Source: UBA4951 sp963616935 (GTDB lineage Bacteria > Bacillota_I > Bacilli_A > RFN20 > CAG-826). From it: 64,000 nt of DNA. Of the stretch, positions 1 to 6,873 are shown piece after piece. The stretch spans positions 124,001-188,000 of the forward strand of contig CAVEMS010000001.1 in assembly GCA_963616935.1 (NCBI GenBank), written 5' to 3'. Within the stretch, counting starts at the first letter, position 1. Each line of letters begins with the position of its first letter. Position numbers and translations under genes: made by a program. The notes under the pieces are model-generated. The model had not been told where the DNA came from and searched no databases. It saw only the letters and a program-made list of their open reading frames with translations.

Positions 1-2
1 AG

Positions 3-272
3 GTTCAGAAAGTCACGACCTCGCTTACTAGGGGAGCGGTCTTGCTTCATGAAGTTACGGATCTATGCGAAAAAGATGTAAAAGCCAGCGAAAAAACGAA
101 AATCACCAGCAAAACCCTGCCGAATTACTTTAAACATAGCCGCACTTACGTCGATACCAAGGCGATCGGCAAGGTTGGTTTCCCATCTCCTGCCACCTAT
201 AACACGAAGTATGGCGACTTGGAGCAGAATATGTCTTTTTCCGATGGCAACATCGGCTTCAAGACCAAATAG
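3..272 (+). CDS. C-terminal end of an unrecognised protein (5' partial)
   Basis: The reading frame is open from the first complete codon at base 3 to a TAG at 270-272, so this is the last 89 codons of a gene that begins before the window. A TTG inside it at base 42 could be mistaken for a start, but the frame is open upstream and there is no ribosome binding site. The visible part is hydrophilic, has no membrane segment and contains an aromatic-rich stretch with YFKHSRTYVDTK. I do not recognise the family. The overlapping frame at 175-381 has no binding site and looks like a shadow. Confidence 0.55.
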   Translation, partial: VQKVTTSLTRGAVLLHEVTDLCEKDVKASEKTKITSKTLPNYFKHSRTYVDTKAIGKVGFPSPATYNTKYGDLEQNMSFSDGNIGFKTK

Positions 273-348
273 TTTGGGTAATCTGACGAGTTTAGAATCA
301 AAGACGGAAACAAACCTTAATCTGAGCGTTTTTTGGAAACGTTTCTAC

Positions 349-377
349 TTTAACAAAGTGCTTACGTTTGCTAGAAT
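349..377 (+). promoter_or_regulatory. Probable promoter of the four-TM protein gene
   Basis: A TTTAAC box and TAGAAT are separated by 17 bases, and TAGAAT is preceded by TGC, giving an extended -10. The gene starts 28 bases further on, behind a clear AAGGAGG. Confidence 0.5.
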
Positions 378-405
378 CTAACCCATAAGGAGGATACTTT
401 AGAAA

Positions 406-993
406 ATGAAGAAAGTATCAATTGGCACCATCTTGTCCGCGTTTGGTGTTTTGCTTGGCGTCGTTGCCATGATTTGTCTTGCGGGCGCAGGTCTTTACTA
501 CAAAGAAACCACTACCACCGACGCGGTGATCGCTACCGTCACCACCACAGTGACTTCGTCTGCCGGCTTATTTGGTTTCGTCTTCGGTGGCCATGATTTC
601 GTTACTGTCGCAACCATTGGCACCTCTGATCCAACGACCCTTTCCGCCCATTTGGATGGCGGCATGAGCTATTTTGCTTTAATCGCTTTCATCCTTGTCG
701 TTCTTGCTATCATCGTCGCCGTCCTCTCTTTCTTTGCCAAAAAGCAATCGAAGATGCTCGCTCTTATTGCTGGTGTGCTTTTCGTCCTCGGTGGCGTTTG
801 CATGTTCATGCTTAAAGTCGCTGGCACTGATTTCACCGCGACCGCTGGATCGGTCACGACCAACACCGCTTGGGCCGATTACTTCAAAGACAGCAAATAT
901 GGACTTGGCGTTGGAGCGATTCTCTACGCTATCTTCGCTATCCTTGGCGGCCTTTCCGTCGGCGCTTCTTGCTTCATCGGCAAAAAGAAATAA
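406..993 (+). CDS. Four-TM membrane protein of unknown function
   Basis: The ATG at 406 follows AAGGAGG with good spacing. The 195-residue product has a hydrophobic N-terminal segment (about 7-29), a Thr-rich extracytoplasmic loop of about 55 residues, a tight pair of helices (about 87-108 and 114-137), a second small loop and a last helix (about 165-190) ending in GKKK. This tetraspan layout with two outside loops is seen in many small Firmicutes envelope proteins, but no catalytic motif is visible and I assign no function. A hairpin terminator follows, so it is probably a single-gene transcript. Confidence 0.75.
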   Translation: MKKVSIGTILSAFGVLLGVVAMICLAGAGLYYKETTTTDAVIATVTTTVTSSAGLFGFVFGGHDFVTVATIGTSDPTTLSAHLDGGMSYFALIAFILVVLAIIVAVLSFFAKKQSKMLALIAGVLFVLGGVCMFMLKVAGTDFTATAGSVTTNTAWADYFKDSKYGLGVGAILYAIFAILGGLSVGASCFIGKKK

Positions 994-1014
994 GCCATCA
1001 TTTCGATTATCATC

Positions 1015-1042
1015 GGCTCGGTCGCAAGGCTGAGCCTTTTTT
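1015..1042 (+). terminator. Rho-independent terminator after the four-TM gene
   Basis: GGCTC at 1015-1019 can pair with GAGCC at 1032-1036, followed by a run of T. A similar but decayed copy of this segment lies at about 3400-3437. Confidence 0.6.
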
Positions 1043-1113
1043 GTTGAAAGAACCAATGGAAAAGGGCTTATACGCCGCGATTTTAAGCGCTTGCGGATGG
1101 AACGAATCAAGGA

Positions 1114-1142
1114 TTTAGCCATGTTAGTGCATATGCTATAAT
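1114..1142 (+). promoter_or_regulatory. Promoter of the phosphatase-like lipoprotein gene
   Basis: A perfect TATAAT at 1137-1142 is preceded by TGC (extended -10), with a weak TTTAGC 17 bases upstream. The AAGGAGG of the gene lies 34 bases downstream. Confidence 0.55.
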
Positions 1143-1188
1143 GCGCACAGCTTCGAATATATTCATTTGAACGATAAGGAGGATGCCA

Positions 1189-3282
1189 ATGAAAAAGAAA
1201 ACGCTTGGAGTGACGCTGCTGTCTTTGGCTTTTTTGCTGTCTGGATGCGGGACGACGGAGGTTGCCTCTCCTTTTTCCTCCGAATCATCGTCTAGCAACG
1301 CCGATTCTTCGAGCTCTTTGGCAGCGAAATGCGTTTTAACGCTTGAATTAGATTCGGGAATTGCCGTTACCGACTTGAATGGCGATGCTCTCAAAACGAG
1401 CTACGATCTAAACGCCATCGTCTCTTTCAAAGTGACTTATCCGAAAGGGAAAGACGTTGTGGTGTCCTTAAACGATGAGATTTTGGAAGAAAAGGACGAG
1501 GGCTATTCTTTCGTTATGTTATCCGATAGCGTGCTAAAAATCTCTTTGCGCGATTGTGGACACGACTCTTTGACATATCATGAGCGCATTGAACCTAGCG
1601 AATATAAAGTTGGATTCATCGCCTATTATTATTGCGCGAATTGCGAAAGTTCCTTTTTCGATAAGGAAGGAACGCAGAAGATAGAGAATGCATCTGGCGA
1701 AAAGATTTCCGAAGGTGATGGTCGTTATTTGTCTCCTTTGAAAGGAGAGTTTTCGCTTCTTTCTTCGAATGTCGCCGCTTATTTGAACGCCAAGACCGAC
1801 GAAGAGGCCATCGCCGCTTTAACGAATGGGGCAACCGTTTACAACGATCAGCTCACGAAAACCCTTAGTTGGGAAGGTGCTTCACCTGCGAAATATGTAG
1901 TGGAGATAAGTACCGATGAGAATTTCGCTTCCTATAAGCAATATAGCGTGCTTAAGAACAAACTCGCCTTGCCTGGCACCTTACTACCGGATACCACTTA
2001 CTTTTGGCGAGTGAAAGACAAAAATGGCGAAATCATCAACGACGACTATTCTTTCCATACCGATGACGCCATAAGCGTTAGAAGCCTACGAATCGACGGT
2101 GGTTTCAATATGCGCGACCTTGGAGGCTGGAATGCCGAAGGCGGAAATAAAGTTCAGTATGGCAAGGTATATCGCGGTGGAAGGCTTTCTGGCCTTAGCG
2201 AAGATGGCAAAAACGTTTTCGCCAACGAATTAGGGATCAAAACGGAAATCGATTTGAGAACGAGCGGAACTAGTGAACTGAACGTGGATGGAATCGAATA
2301 TTTTAAAGCGGGCATGTGGCAATACACGATGATCGTTCCGGGGTATACCTCGCCTGCCGCAAGTGACAATGCGTCGTTAAAGAGGGGATATGATTCCGGG
2401 TCGGCGGCCTCGCTAAAGAACATTTTCGAGAAACTCGCCGATTCTTCATCGTATCCGGTTTATTTCCATTGCAACGCCGGCGCCGATAGGACTGGGACCT
2501 TAGCGTTTCTGCTTAATGGCTTGCTAGGCGTATCCTATTCGGATCTGATCAAGGATTTCGAACTCACCACTTTCTCATCGCAAGGGGCGAGGTATCGTAG
2601 CGCGATCGATGGTTCTTCTTTCGATTCGTCCGGTATCATGGAGAATTCAAGCGGAAATTTGATCGCATTCGGAAAGATGCATGATCTCATCGTCGCCAAT
2701 TATCCGACGAAAAATGGCACTTTGGTCGCATCCATAGAGCGCTACCTCAAAGAAGTGGTTGGATTAACCGAAGAGACCATCGCTTCGGTTAGGAAGAATA
2801 TGTTAGGGGAGGATGTCGCTTTCGATCCGATTCAATTGCCAGACGAAGAAGAACAAACAGAGAGCGATGATTTCACCATCGCCAATTCCCGTCTGACACC
2901 TGATACAAGCAATCTCACGATTGCCGAAGAGACGTTTGAGGGGAAGGATTCCTACAAAATCGTCGCTAATGATCAAGGGAAGATTTACTTCAATTTAACC
3001 GAAATAGCCAAATATTCAAAGCTGTCATTCAATGTCTACATTCCCTCTGGCACGCCACAAATGAGCGGCGTTGGGGAATTCGCCATCCGTTGGAAGAGAA
3101 GTTCGACCGATAAGGGATATTTGGCTTATAGCAGCACGTCTTCTGGCACTAGAAAGATTGCATTAGACAGTTGGGTTTCGTGCAATGAGGATCTTTCCTC
3201 TTTTTCGAGCGGGTTGATTGAATTCGCCTTCATAATCGAAAAAGGAGCGACTATACATCTAGCGAACGTTAAGGGATTGTAG
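1189..3282 (+). CDS. Secreted lipoprotein with tyrosine-phosphatase-type domain
   Basis: The ATG at 1189 is preferred over the one at 1183 because AAGGAGG (1176-1182) touches the latter. The 697-residue product starts with a lipoprotein signal (LLSGC, lipidated Cys20) and a Ser-rich linker. A fibronectin-III-like region (about 170-295) is followed by a protein-tyrosine-phosphatase domain of the Y_phosphatase3 kind: FNMRDLGGW, RGGRLSGL, and the P-loop HCNAGADRTG at about 427-436 with Cys428 as nucleophile and Arg434. The C-terminal ~150 residues look like a beta-sandwich, possibly carbohydrate binding. Known relatives include secreted Listeria LipA-type phosphatases. It probably acts on the outer face of the membrane on phosphoproteins or phosphoinositides; the substrate is unknown. 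Confidence 0.8.
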   Translation: MKKKTLGVTLLSLAFLLSGCGTTEVASPFSSESSSSNADSSSSLAAKCVLTLELDSGIAVTDLNGDALKTSYDLNAIVSFKVTYPKGKDVVVSLNDEILEEKDEGYSFVMLSDSVLKISLRDCGHDSLTYHERIEPSEYKVGFIAYYYCANCESSFFDKEGTQKIENASGEKISEGDGRYLSPLKGEFSLLSSNVAAYLNAKTDEEAIAALTNGATVYNDQLTKTLSWEGASPAKYVVEISTDENFASYKQYSVLKNKLALPGTLLPDTTYFWRVKDKNGEIINDDYSFHTDDAISVRSLRIDGGFNMRDLGGWNAEGGNKVQYGKVYRGGRLSGLSEDGKNVFANELGIKTEIDLRTSGTSELNVDGIEYFKAGMWQYTMIVPGYTSPAASDNASLKRGYDSGSAASLKNIFEKLADSSSYPVYFHCNAGADRTGTLAFLLNGLLGVSYSDLIKDFELTTFSSQGARYRSAIDGSSFDSSGIMENSSGNLIAFGKMHDLIVANYPTKNGTLVASIERYLKEVVGLTEETIASVRKNMLGEDVAFDPIQLPDEEEQTESDDFTIANSRLTPDTSNLTIAEETFEGKDSYKIVANDQGKIYFNLTEIAKYSKLSFNVYIPSGTPQMSGVGEFAIRWKRSSTDKGYLAYSSTSSGTRKIALDSWVSCNEDLSSFSSGLIEFAFIIEKGATIHLANVKGL

Positions 3283-3652
3283 ATATCAAAAAATATTTTT
3301 CGAATCTGCGTCTCCTTTATAGAAATTCATGAAGGCACAACGCTTTCGCCAATTTTGATATTTTTCGCTTCGTTTGAAAAAAGAACAAGCGATTGCGTGG
3401 ATTATCGTCGGATTGACGCAAGGCCGAGCCTCTTTTGCAAAAACGTCCTCTAACGCTCTTGTCCCTTGCTTCGGCAAAGTTGAGTTTTTATTTTTCATCA
3501 GGCGATCTAAGACCATGAATTGTAATAAATACACAAAGTGTTCGTATAGCCGCCATTTCGGTGGAGTGAGATCTCCGTGTGAATTCTTATCGCCAACCCT
3601 GTGGATGGAATGAAGTGAAACACTGTCTGCAAAACAATTTTTTTCTTAAACT
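3283..3652. other. Intergenic stretch without a supported gene
   Basis: No frame here has a start with a binding site or a protein-like composition. The only structure I see is a segment at about 3400-3437 that resembles the terminator region at 1008-1045 (shared GATTATC, CGCAAGGC, GAGCCT and a T run), apparently a decayed copy. The phased repeats of the next gene begin at 3658. Confidence 0.5.
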
Positions 3653-3657
3653 CCTTT

Positions 3658-3769
3658 GGAATTTTCCGAAATTGTCCGCAAAAACTTGGTTTATTTTTCC
3701 GAAATGATTTTGAAACTCTATCGGAATTTTCCGAAATGATTGTAAAAGTCGCTTGGAATTTTCCGAAAT
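3658..3769 (+). repeat. Four phased 15-bp repeats upstream of the AAA/DUF4143 gene
   Basis: GGAATTTTCCGAAAT occurs exactly at 3658-3672, 3723-3737 and 3755-3769, and with three changes at 3691-3705. The spacing from start to start is 33, 32 and 32 bases, close to three turns of B-DNA, so all copies face the same side. The core TTTC-C-GAAA is an odd palindrome. The last copy lies inside the predicted promoter of the ATPase gene, so these look like operator iterons. Confidence 0.8.
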
Positions 3770-3782
3770 ACTGTCTATTATT
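3753..3782 (+). promoter_or_regulatory. Predicted promoter of the AAA/DUF4143 gene, overlapped by repeat 4
   Basis: TTGGAA (3753-3758) and TATTAT (3777-3782) are 18 bases apart. Repeat 4 covers part of the -35 and most of the spacer, so a protein bound there should block RNA polymerase. Confidence 0.5.
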
Positions 3783-3798
3783 CTTTTGAGGAATTAGC

Positions 3799-5181
3799 AT
3801 GAAACAAGAAAGTCTGGAGCTTAGAAGACACATCGATCGATGGCTTAAAGAATGGAAAGACCGCCCGAGTCGCAAGCCCGCTTTGATCAAAGGGATCAGG
3901 CAATCCGGCAAAACCCATTCGATCAAGGAATTCGCAAAAAAGAACTATGAGGTTGTGATCTACCTCAATTTCTGGGACACCCCATCGCTCATCGACGCTT
4001 TCGACGGCGATTTAGGAATCGATAACATCGTGAAGGAACTATCCGTCAAAATCCCTATGCCTGACCTCATTAGTGGCAAAACCGTTTTTATCTTCGACGA
4101 AATCCAGGAATGCCCTAGGGCATTGCTCTCCTTTAAGACGAATGCCTCGGACAGACGTTATGACTTTATCTCCTCTGGGTCCTATTTGGGAATCAAAGGA
4201 TATGTCGTCGGCGACGAAACGCCAAAGCCGGTCGGTTATGTCGATCAATTTGACATGAGAACTTTGGATTTTGAGGAATTCCTATGGGCGAAAGGCTTTA
4301 GGGAAGAGCAAATCGGCTATCTTGAAGAAGCCTTTGCCTCGAAGACCCCTCTTTCGAAATCTATGCACGATTCCTTCGCTTCTTTGTTTAAGGAATACCT
4401 CTGCGTGGGCGGATTCCCCGAGGCGGTGAAGAACTTCGTTTTGACGAACAACATATATTCCTCGATCCAAATCACAAGGAGGATCATTGGGGATTTGCAG
4501 AACGACTTCGGGAGAAGAAGGGGAAGAAACAAGAAGGCGCTTTTTTTCCCGAATGAAGTCGCCAGGATCCGCAGCGCCTTCGCTTTGATCCCTTCTTTCC
4601 TAGGCAAAGAAAACAAGAGGTTTATCGTTTCCAAGGTCGAAGGCAAAGGAGCCAAAGACGCCGCCAAAGACGCCATTGACTATCTGGTTGACGCGGGGAT
4701 CGTCTTGAAGGCTCGTAATCTTTACGTGCCCTCTACTCCTTTGTCGGCGAACGCAATCGCCAACCAATTTAAGGTCTTCCCGACGGATATTGGCATGCTT
4801 GTGGCTCTGCTTGAAGATGGAACGAGCGATGCGATTTTGAATGGTAATCTCGGCATGGCGAAAGGGTTGATCTACGAAGGTCTCGTTGCCGAGGCGCTTT
4901 ACAAAAGAGGCGGGAAGCTGTTCTATTTCGCCAAAGAAAGTGGCCTTGAACTCGATTTCGTCGTCAACGTCGGCGGGGAGTCTACAATCCTTGAAGTGAA
5001 GGCAGTGAATGGAAATGCCAAAAGCGCAAAGACGGTATTCCACCATCCAGAGCATTACGGCAAGACGAAGTTGGTCAAGATCACCGGAGGGAACCTGACT
5101 TTCGCCGATGATATTCTTGCCATTCCCCATTATATGGCGTTCCTTCTTTTCCGTTGGTCGTCGCTTCTCCCTCTCGAATAG
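3799..5181 (+). CDS. AAA ATPase with C-terminal DUF4143 domain
   Basis: This is a 460-residue member of the large AAA_14/DUF4143 family. Walker A is GIRQSGKT (32-39) and Walker B VFIFDE (96-101), followed by the family's IQECP. Around residues 375-398 the DUF4143 part carries ELDFVV and, shortly after, ILEVKA, the D...ExK pattern of a PD-(D/E)xK nuclease-like fold. The ATG at 3799 follows TTGAGGA. The gene stands alone behind the phased repeats at 3658-3769, which suggests self-regulation. Family members are abundant in gut bacteria, often in variable regions, and their role is not settled. A headless relative lies just downstream on the other strand. Confidence 0.85.
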   Translation: MKQESLELRRHIDRWLKEWKDRPSRKPALIKGIRQSGKTHSIKEFAKKNYEVVIYLNFWDTPSLIDAFDGDLGIDNIVKELSVKIPMPDLISGKTVFIFDEIQECPRALLSFKTNASDRRYDFISSGSYLGIKGYVVGDETPKPVGYVDQFDMRTLDFEEFLWAKGFREEQIGYLEEAFASKTPLSKSMHDSFASLFKEYLCVGGFPEAVKNFVLTNNIYSSIQITRRIIGDLQNDFGRRRGRNKKALFFPNEVARIRSAFALIPSFLGKENKRFIVSKVEGKGAKDAAKDAIDYLVDAGIVLKARNLYVPSTPLSANAIANQFKVFPTDIGMLVALLEDGTSDAILNGNLGMAKGLIYEGLVAEALYKRGGKLFYFAKESGLELDFVVNVGGESTILEVKAVNGNAKSAKTVFHHPEHYGKTKLVKITGGNLTFADDILAIPHYMAFLLFRWSSLLPLE

Positions 5182-5577
5182 GGGTTTATTTGCCTTTTTG
5201 TGGGAAACGCTCTGTAACGGCTGGTCCGTTTTGACGTTACCAGGGAGCGGGTTCGTATGATCCTTATGGTGGGGGAGTAGATTCTCTATACGAACACTTT
5301 TCGCATCGCTTTGGAGGCGTTATGCTCCGAAAAATTCGTCGCCGGAACTCGTTTAGCCTATGCGCTGACCCCATTGGAAGAAATCATCCAATGCGATAAT
5401 GTTCCCTCTGAGGCGGGAATCGGAATTGCTCATCGCGAGCGACGGTAATCATAAACGCCTCGCTCATCAAAAAAGCCGATCCCCATAAGGCCTCGACGGT
5501 TGGAGCTCGAAGTCAAAGGACGAGGCGAGGCGCCATAGCCGCTAGAAAATGCTTTGCAGGATGCTTTCCTCAGGACA
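5182..5577. other. Decayed intergenic stretch between the two DUF4143 genes
   Basis: There is no intact gene. Bases 5208-5249 can fold into a stem (CGCTC with GAGCG, then GTAAC with GTTAC) with an unpaired middle. A protein-like frame without a start is at 5281-5448. The rest shows nothing recognisable. The stretch looks like the remains of lost genes. Confidence 0.4.
5281..5448 (+). pseudogene. Possible gene remnant, no start
   Basis: Between TAG at 5278-5280 and TAA at 5446-5448 there is a frame of 55 codons with protein-like composition, including TRLAYALTPLEEIIQCD, but no start codon with a binding site. It may be a leftover of a gene deleted with the front half of the neighbouring DUF4143 gene. 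I cannot name a family, and chance cannot be excluded. Confidence 0.25.
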
Positions 5578-6363
5578 TCAGAAATTCAGCGAATCGTAGT
5601 TCAACAGAAAATCATATAGATCGATGATTACGAATCCGGATTCATCCTTCCGGATGGGCAAGGAGTCCTTCGCGACGATGATTTTTTTGAAGGAATTGTC
5701 GATGTGGTGGAGGCTTCGCTTTCCCCTTTTCAGAGTCTCTGAGTCGCTAATGTTCGAACAGGACTGGACATAATATTTCTGATTGCCGCGGATTGCCACG
5801 AAATCCACCTCAAGCTCTTTCTTGACGTAAATCCTTTTGCCATTCTTATCAAGTCTATCGCTGGCTTCGTTTGCGTCGATCTCGCCGACGGAAACGTGGA
5901 AATTCCGGTATCGCAACTCGTTATAGATGATGTTCTCCAACAGATGGGTCTCCTCGATCTGACCGAAAGAGGTTACCGCGTTTCGAACCCCGGCATCCTC
6001 AAAATACACTTTATAAGGCGTGTTGATGTACGCGTTGCCTTTAATGTTGTATCTCCTGGCTTTTGAGACGACGAAAGCGTCTTGAAAATGATCGATGTAG
6101 ACATTGATTGAATCGTCGCTTGGCTGAGTTTTTCTGATGGCTTTGAGCAGCTTTTCCAATTTGCTTGGGCTTGTTGGGCAGCCGATTGAGGAGGCGAGCA
6201 CGTAGAAGAACTCCTTCAATGTGTCTATATCTCTTACGTCCTTCCTGCCGACTATGTCCTTCAGATAAACTTCGTAAGCAAACTCGGATAGGTAATTTTG
6301 TCTGTCCTTTTTTGCCTGCTTGTAGACGATGGGATAACACTTATATTTAGGTAGCTTAGAAAA
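5578..6363 (-). pseudogene. AAA/DUF4143 ATPase missing its ATPase half
   Basis: The frame is open from just after a TGA (complement of 6364-6366) to the stop at 5578, about 260 codons, and contains no ATG with a binding site. The sequence matches the C-terminal half of a typical DUF4143 ATPase: VYLKDIVGRKD, YIDHFQDAFVVSKARRYNIKG, YFEDAGVRNA, EETHLLENIIYNELRYR, ELEVDFVA and a final DLYDFLLNYDSL. Intact relatives run about 400-450 residues and start with Walker A and B, which are absent here. It is therefore a 5'-truncated pseudogene of a subfamily different from the intact neighbour at 3799. A TTG at 6219 could start a shorter product, but nothing supports its use. Confidence 0.8.
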
Positions 6364-6410
6364 TCAGAGAGATGACTTAAAGCACAAAGGCACGGTGTTT
6401 CAAATGAGTA

Positions 6411-6435
6411 ATAAAAAAGCCTAGATTTCTCTAGG
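6411..6435 (-). terminator. Terminator after tRNA-Thr
   Basis: On the minus strand CCTAGA and TCTAGG form a hairpin followed by GCTTTTTTAT. Confidence 0.75.
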
Positions 6436-6448
6436 ACAATAGCTTGAT

Positions 6449-6524
6449 TGGTGCCGCCTTCCGGATTCGGACCGAAGACCTACCGCTTACAAGGCGGTTG
6501 CTCTACCAGCTGAGCTAAGGCGGC
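6449..6524 (-). tRNA. tRNA-Thr (anticodon TGT)
   Basis: A full cloverleaf on the minus strand: acceptor GCCGCCT pairs with AGGCGGC, the D arm contains AGCTCAGCTGGTAGAGC, the anticodon loop is CTTGTAA within CCGCC/GGCGG-type pairing, and the T arm is TCCGGATTCGGACCGA in complement. The CCA end is encoded at 6449-6451. Confidence 0.95.
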
Positions 6525-6561
6525 GGCCTATTAATAATGCGCTTGCCGACTATAAAAGACA

Positions 6562-6584
6562 ACAAAAAAGACCCTCACAGGGTC
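6562..6584 (-). terminator. Terminator between tRNA-Val and tRNA-Thr
   Basis: On the minus strand GACCC-TGTGA-GGGTC is followed by TTTTTTG. Confidence 0.7.
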
Positions 6585-6587
6585 AAA

Positions 6588-6662
6588 TGGTGGGTGTTAT
6601 TGGGATCGAACCAATGACCTCTTCCGTGTGAAGGAAGCGCTCTCCCCCTGAGCTAAACACCC
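6588..6662 (-). tRNA. tRNA-Val (anticodon CAC)
   Basis: The acceptor GGGTGTT pairs with AACACCC and CCA is encoded. The D arm AGCTCAGGGGGAGAGC is typical of tRNA-Val. The anticodon stem CTTCC/GGAAG closes the loop TTCACAC, which gives CAC. Confidence 0.93.
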
Positions 6663-6674
6663 TTTAGAGTAAAA

Positions 6675-6692
6675 TGCCCCGCCTTTCGGCAG
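6675..6692 (-). terminator. Hairpin between tRNA-Ile and tRNA-Val
   Basis: On the minus strand CCCTGCC-GAAA-GGCGGGG forms a strong stem with a GAAA tetraloop, followed by only a short CATTTT. It may be a weak terminator or a processing signal. Confidence 0.45.
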
Positions 6693-6706
6693 GGAATACG
6701 TCTTTT

Positions 6707-6783
6707 TGGTGGGCCTTAATGGGCTTGAACCATCGACCTTGCGCTTATCAAGCGCACGCTCTAACCAACTGAGCTAAAGGCCC
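6707..6783 (-). tRNA. tRNA-Ile (anticodon GAT)
   Basis: The acceptor GGGCCTT pairs with AAGGCCC, CCA is encoded, the D arm is AGCTCAGTTGGTTAGAGC, and the stem TGCGC/GCGCA closes the loop TTGATAA with anticodon GAT. Confidence 0.95.
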
Positions 6784-6815
6784 ACAATGAACGTCCCTTT
6801 CGGAAACGCTCATAT

Positions 6816-6844
6816 AATATACAACTTAGGAATAGGGGTAGCAA
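6816..6844 (-). promoter_or_regulatory. Promoter of the tRNA cluster
   Basis: On the minus strand TTGCTA (6844-6839) and TATATT (6821-6816) are 17 bases apart, about 33 bases before the mature 5' end of tRNA-Ile. Confidence 0.65.
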
Positions 6845-6873
6845 GAACGAACTTTCGACATTCACGATGATAG

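Noticed and set aside
679..1122. 147-codon open frame antisense to the four-TM gene
   Set aside because: Low-complexity Arg/Asp/Ser composition and no binding site; the sense gene has both a promoter and AAGGAGG.
3286..3534. 82-codon open frame upstream of the DUF4143 repeats
   Set aside because: No ribosome binding site and no recognisable motif; partly made of the decayed terminator copy.
3658..3769. Regularly spaced repeats taken as a CRISPR array
   Set aside because: The repeat is only 15 bases, spacers are about 17 bases, one copy is degenerate, no cas genes are near, and the array overlaps a promoter; iterons fit better.
4600..5130. 176-codon open frame antisense to the AAA/DUF4143 gene
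   Set aside because: No start signal and no protein-like motif; the sense frame is clearly the real gene.
5208..5249. Stem with GGTTCG-like loop after it considered as a tRNA or small RNA gene
   Set aside because: No complete cloverleaf, anticodon arm or promoter could be placed; recorded only as possible structure in the intergenic entry.
6041..6340. 99-codon minus-strand frame overlapping the truncated ATPase
   Set aside because: Arg-rich shadow in another frame of the DUF4143 remnant, whose own frame matches the family across the same bases.
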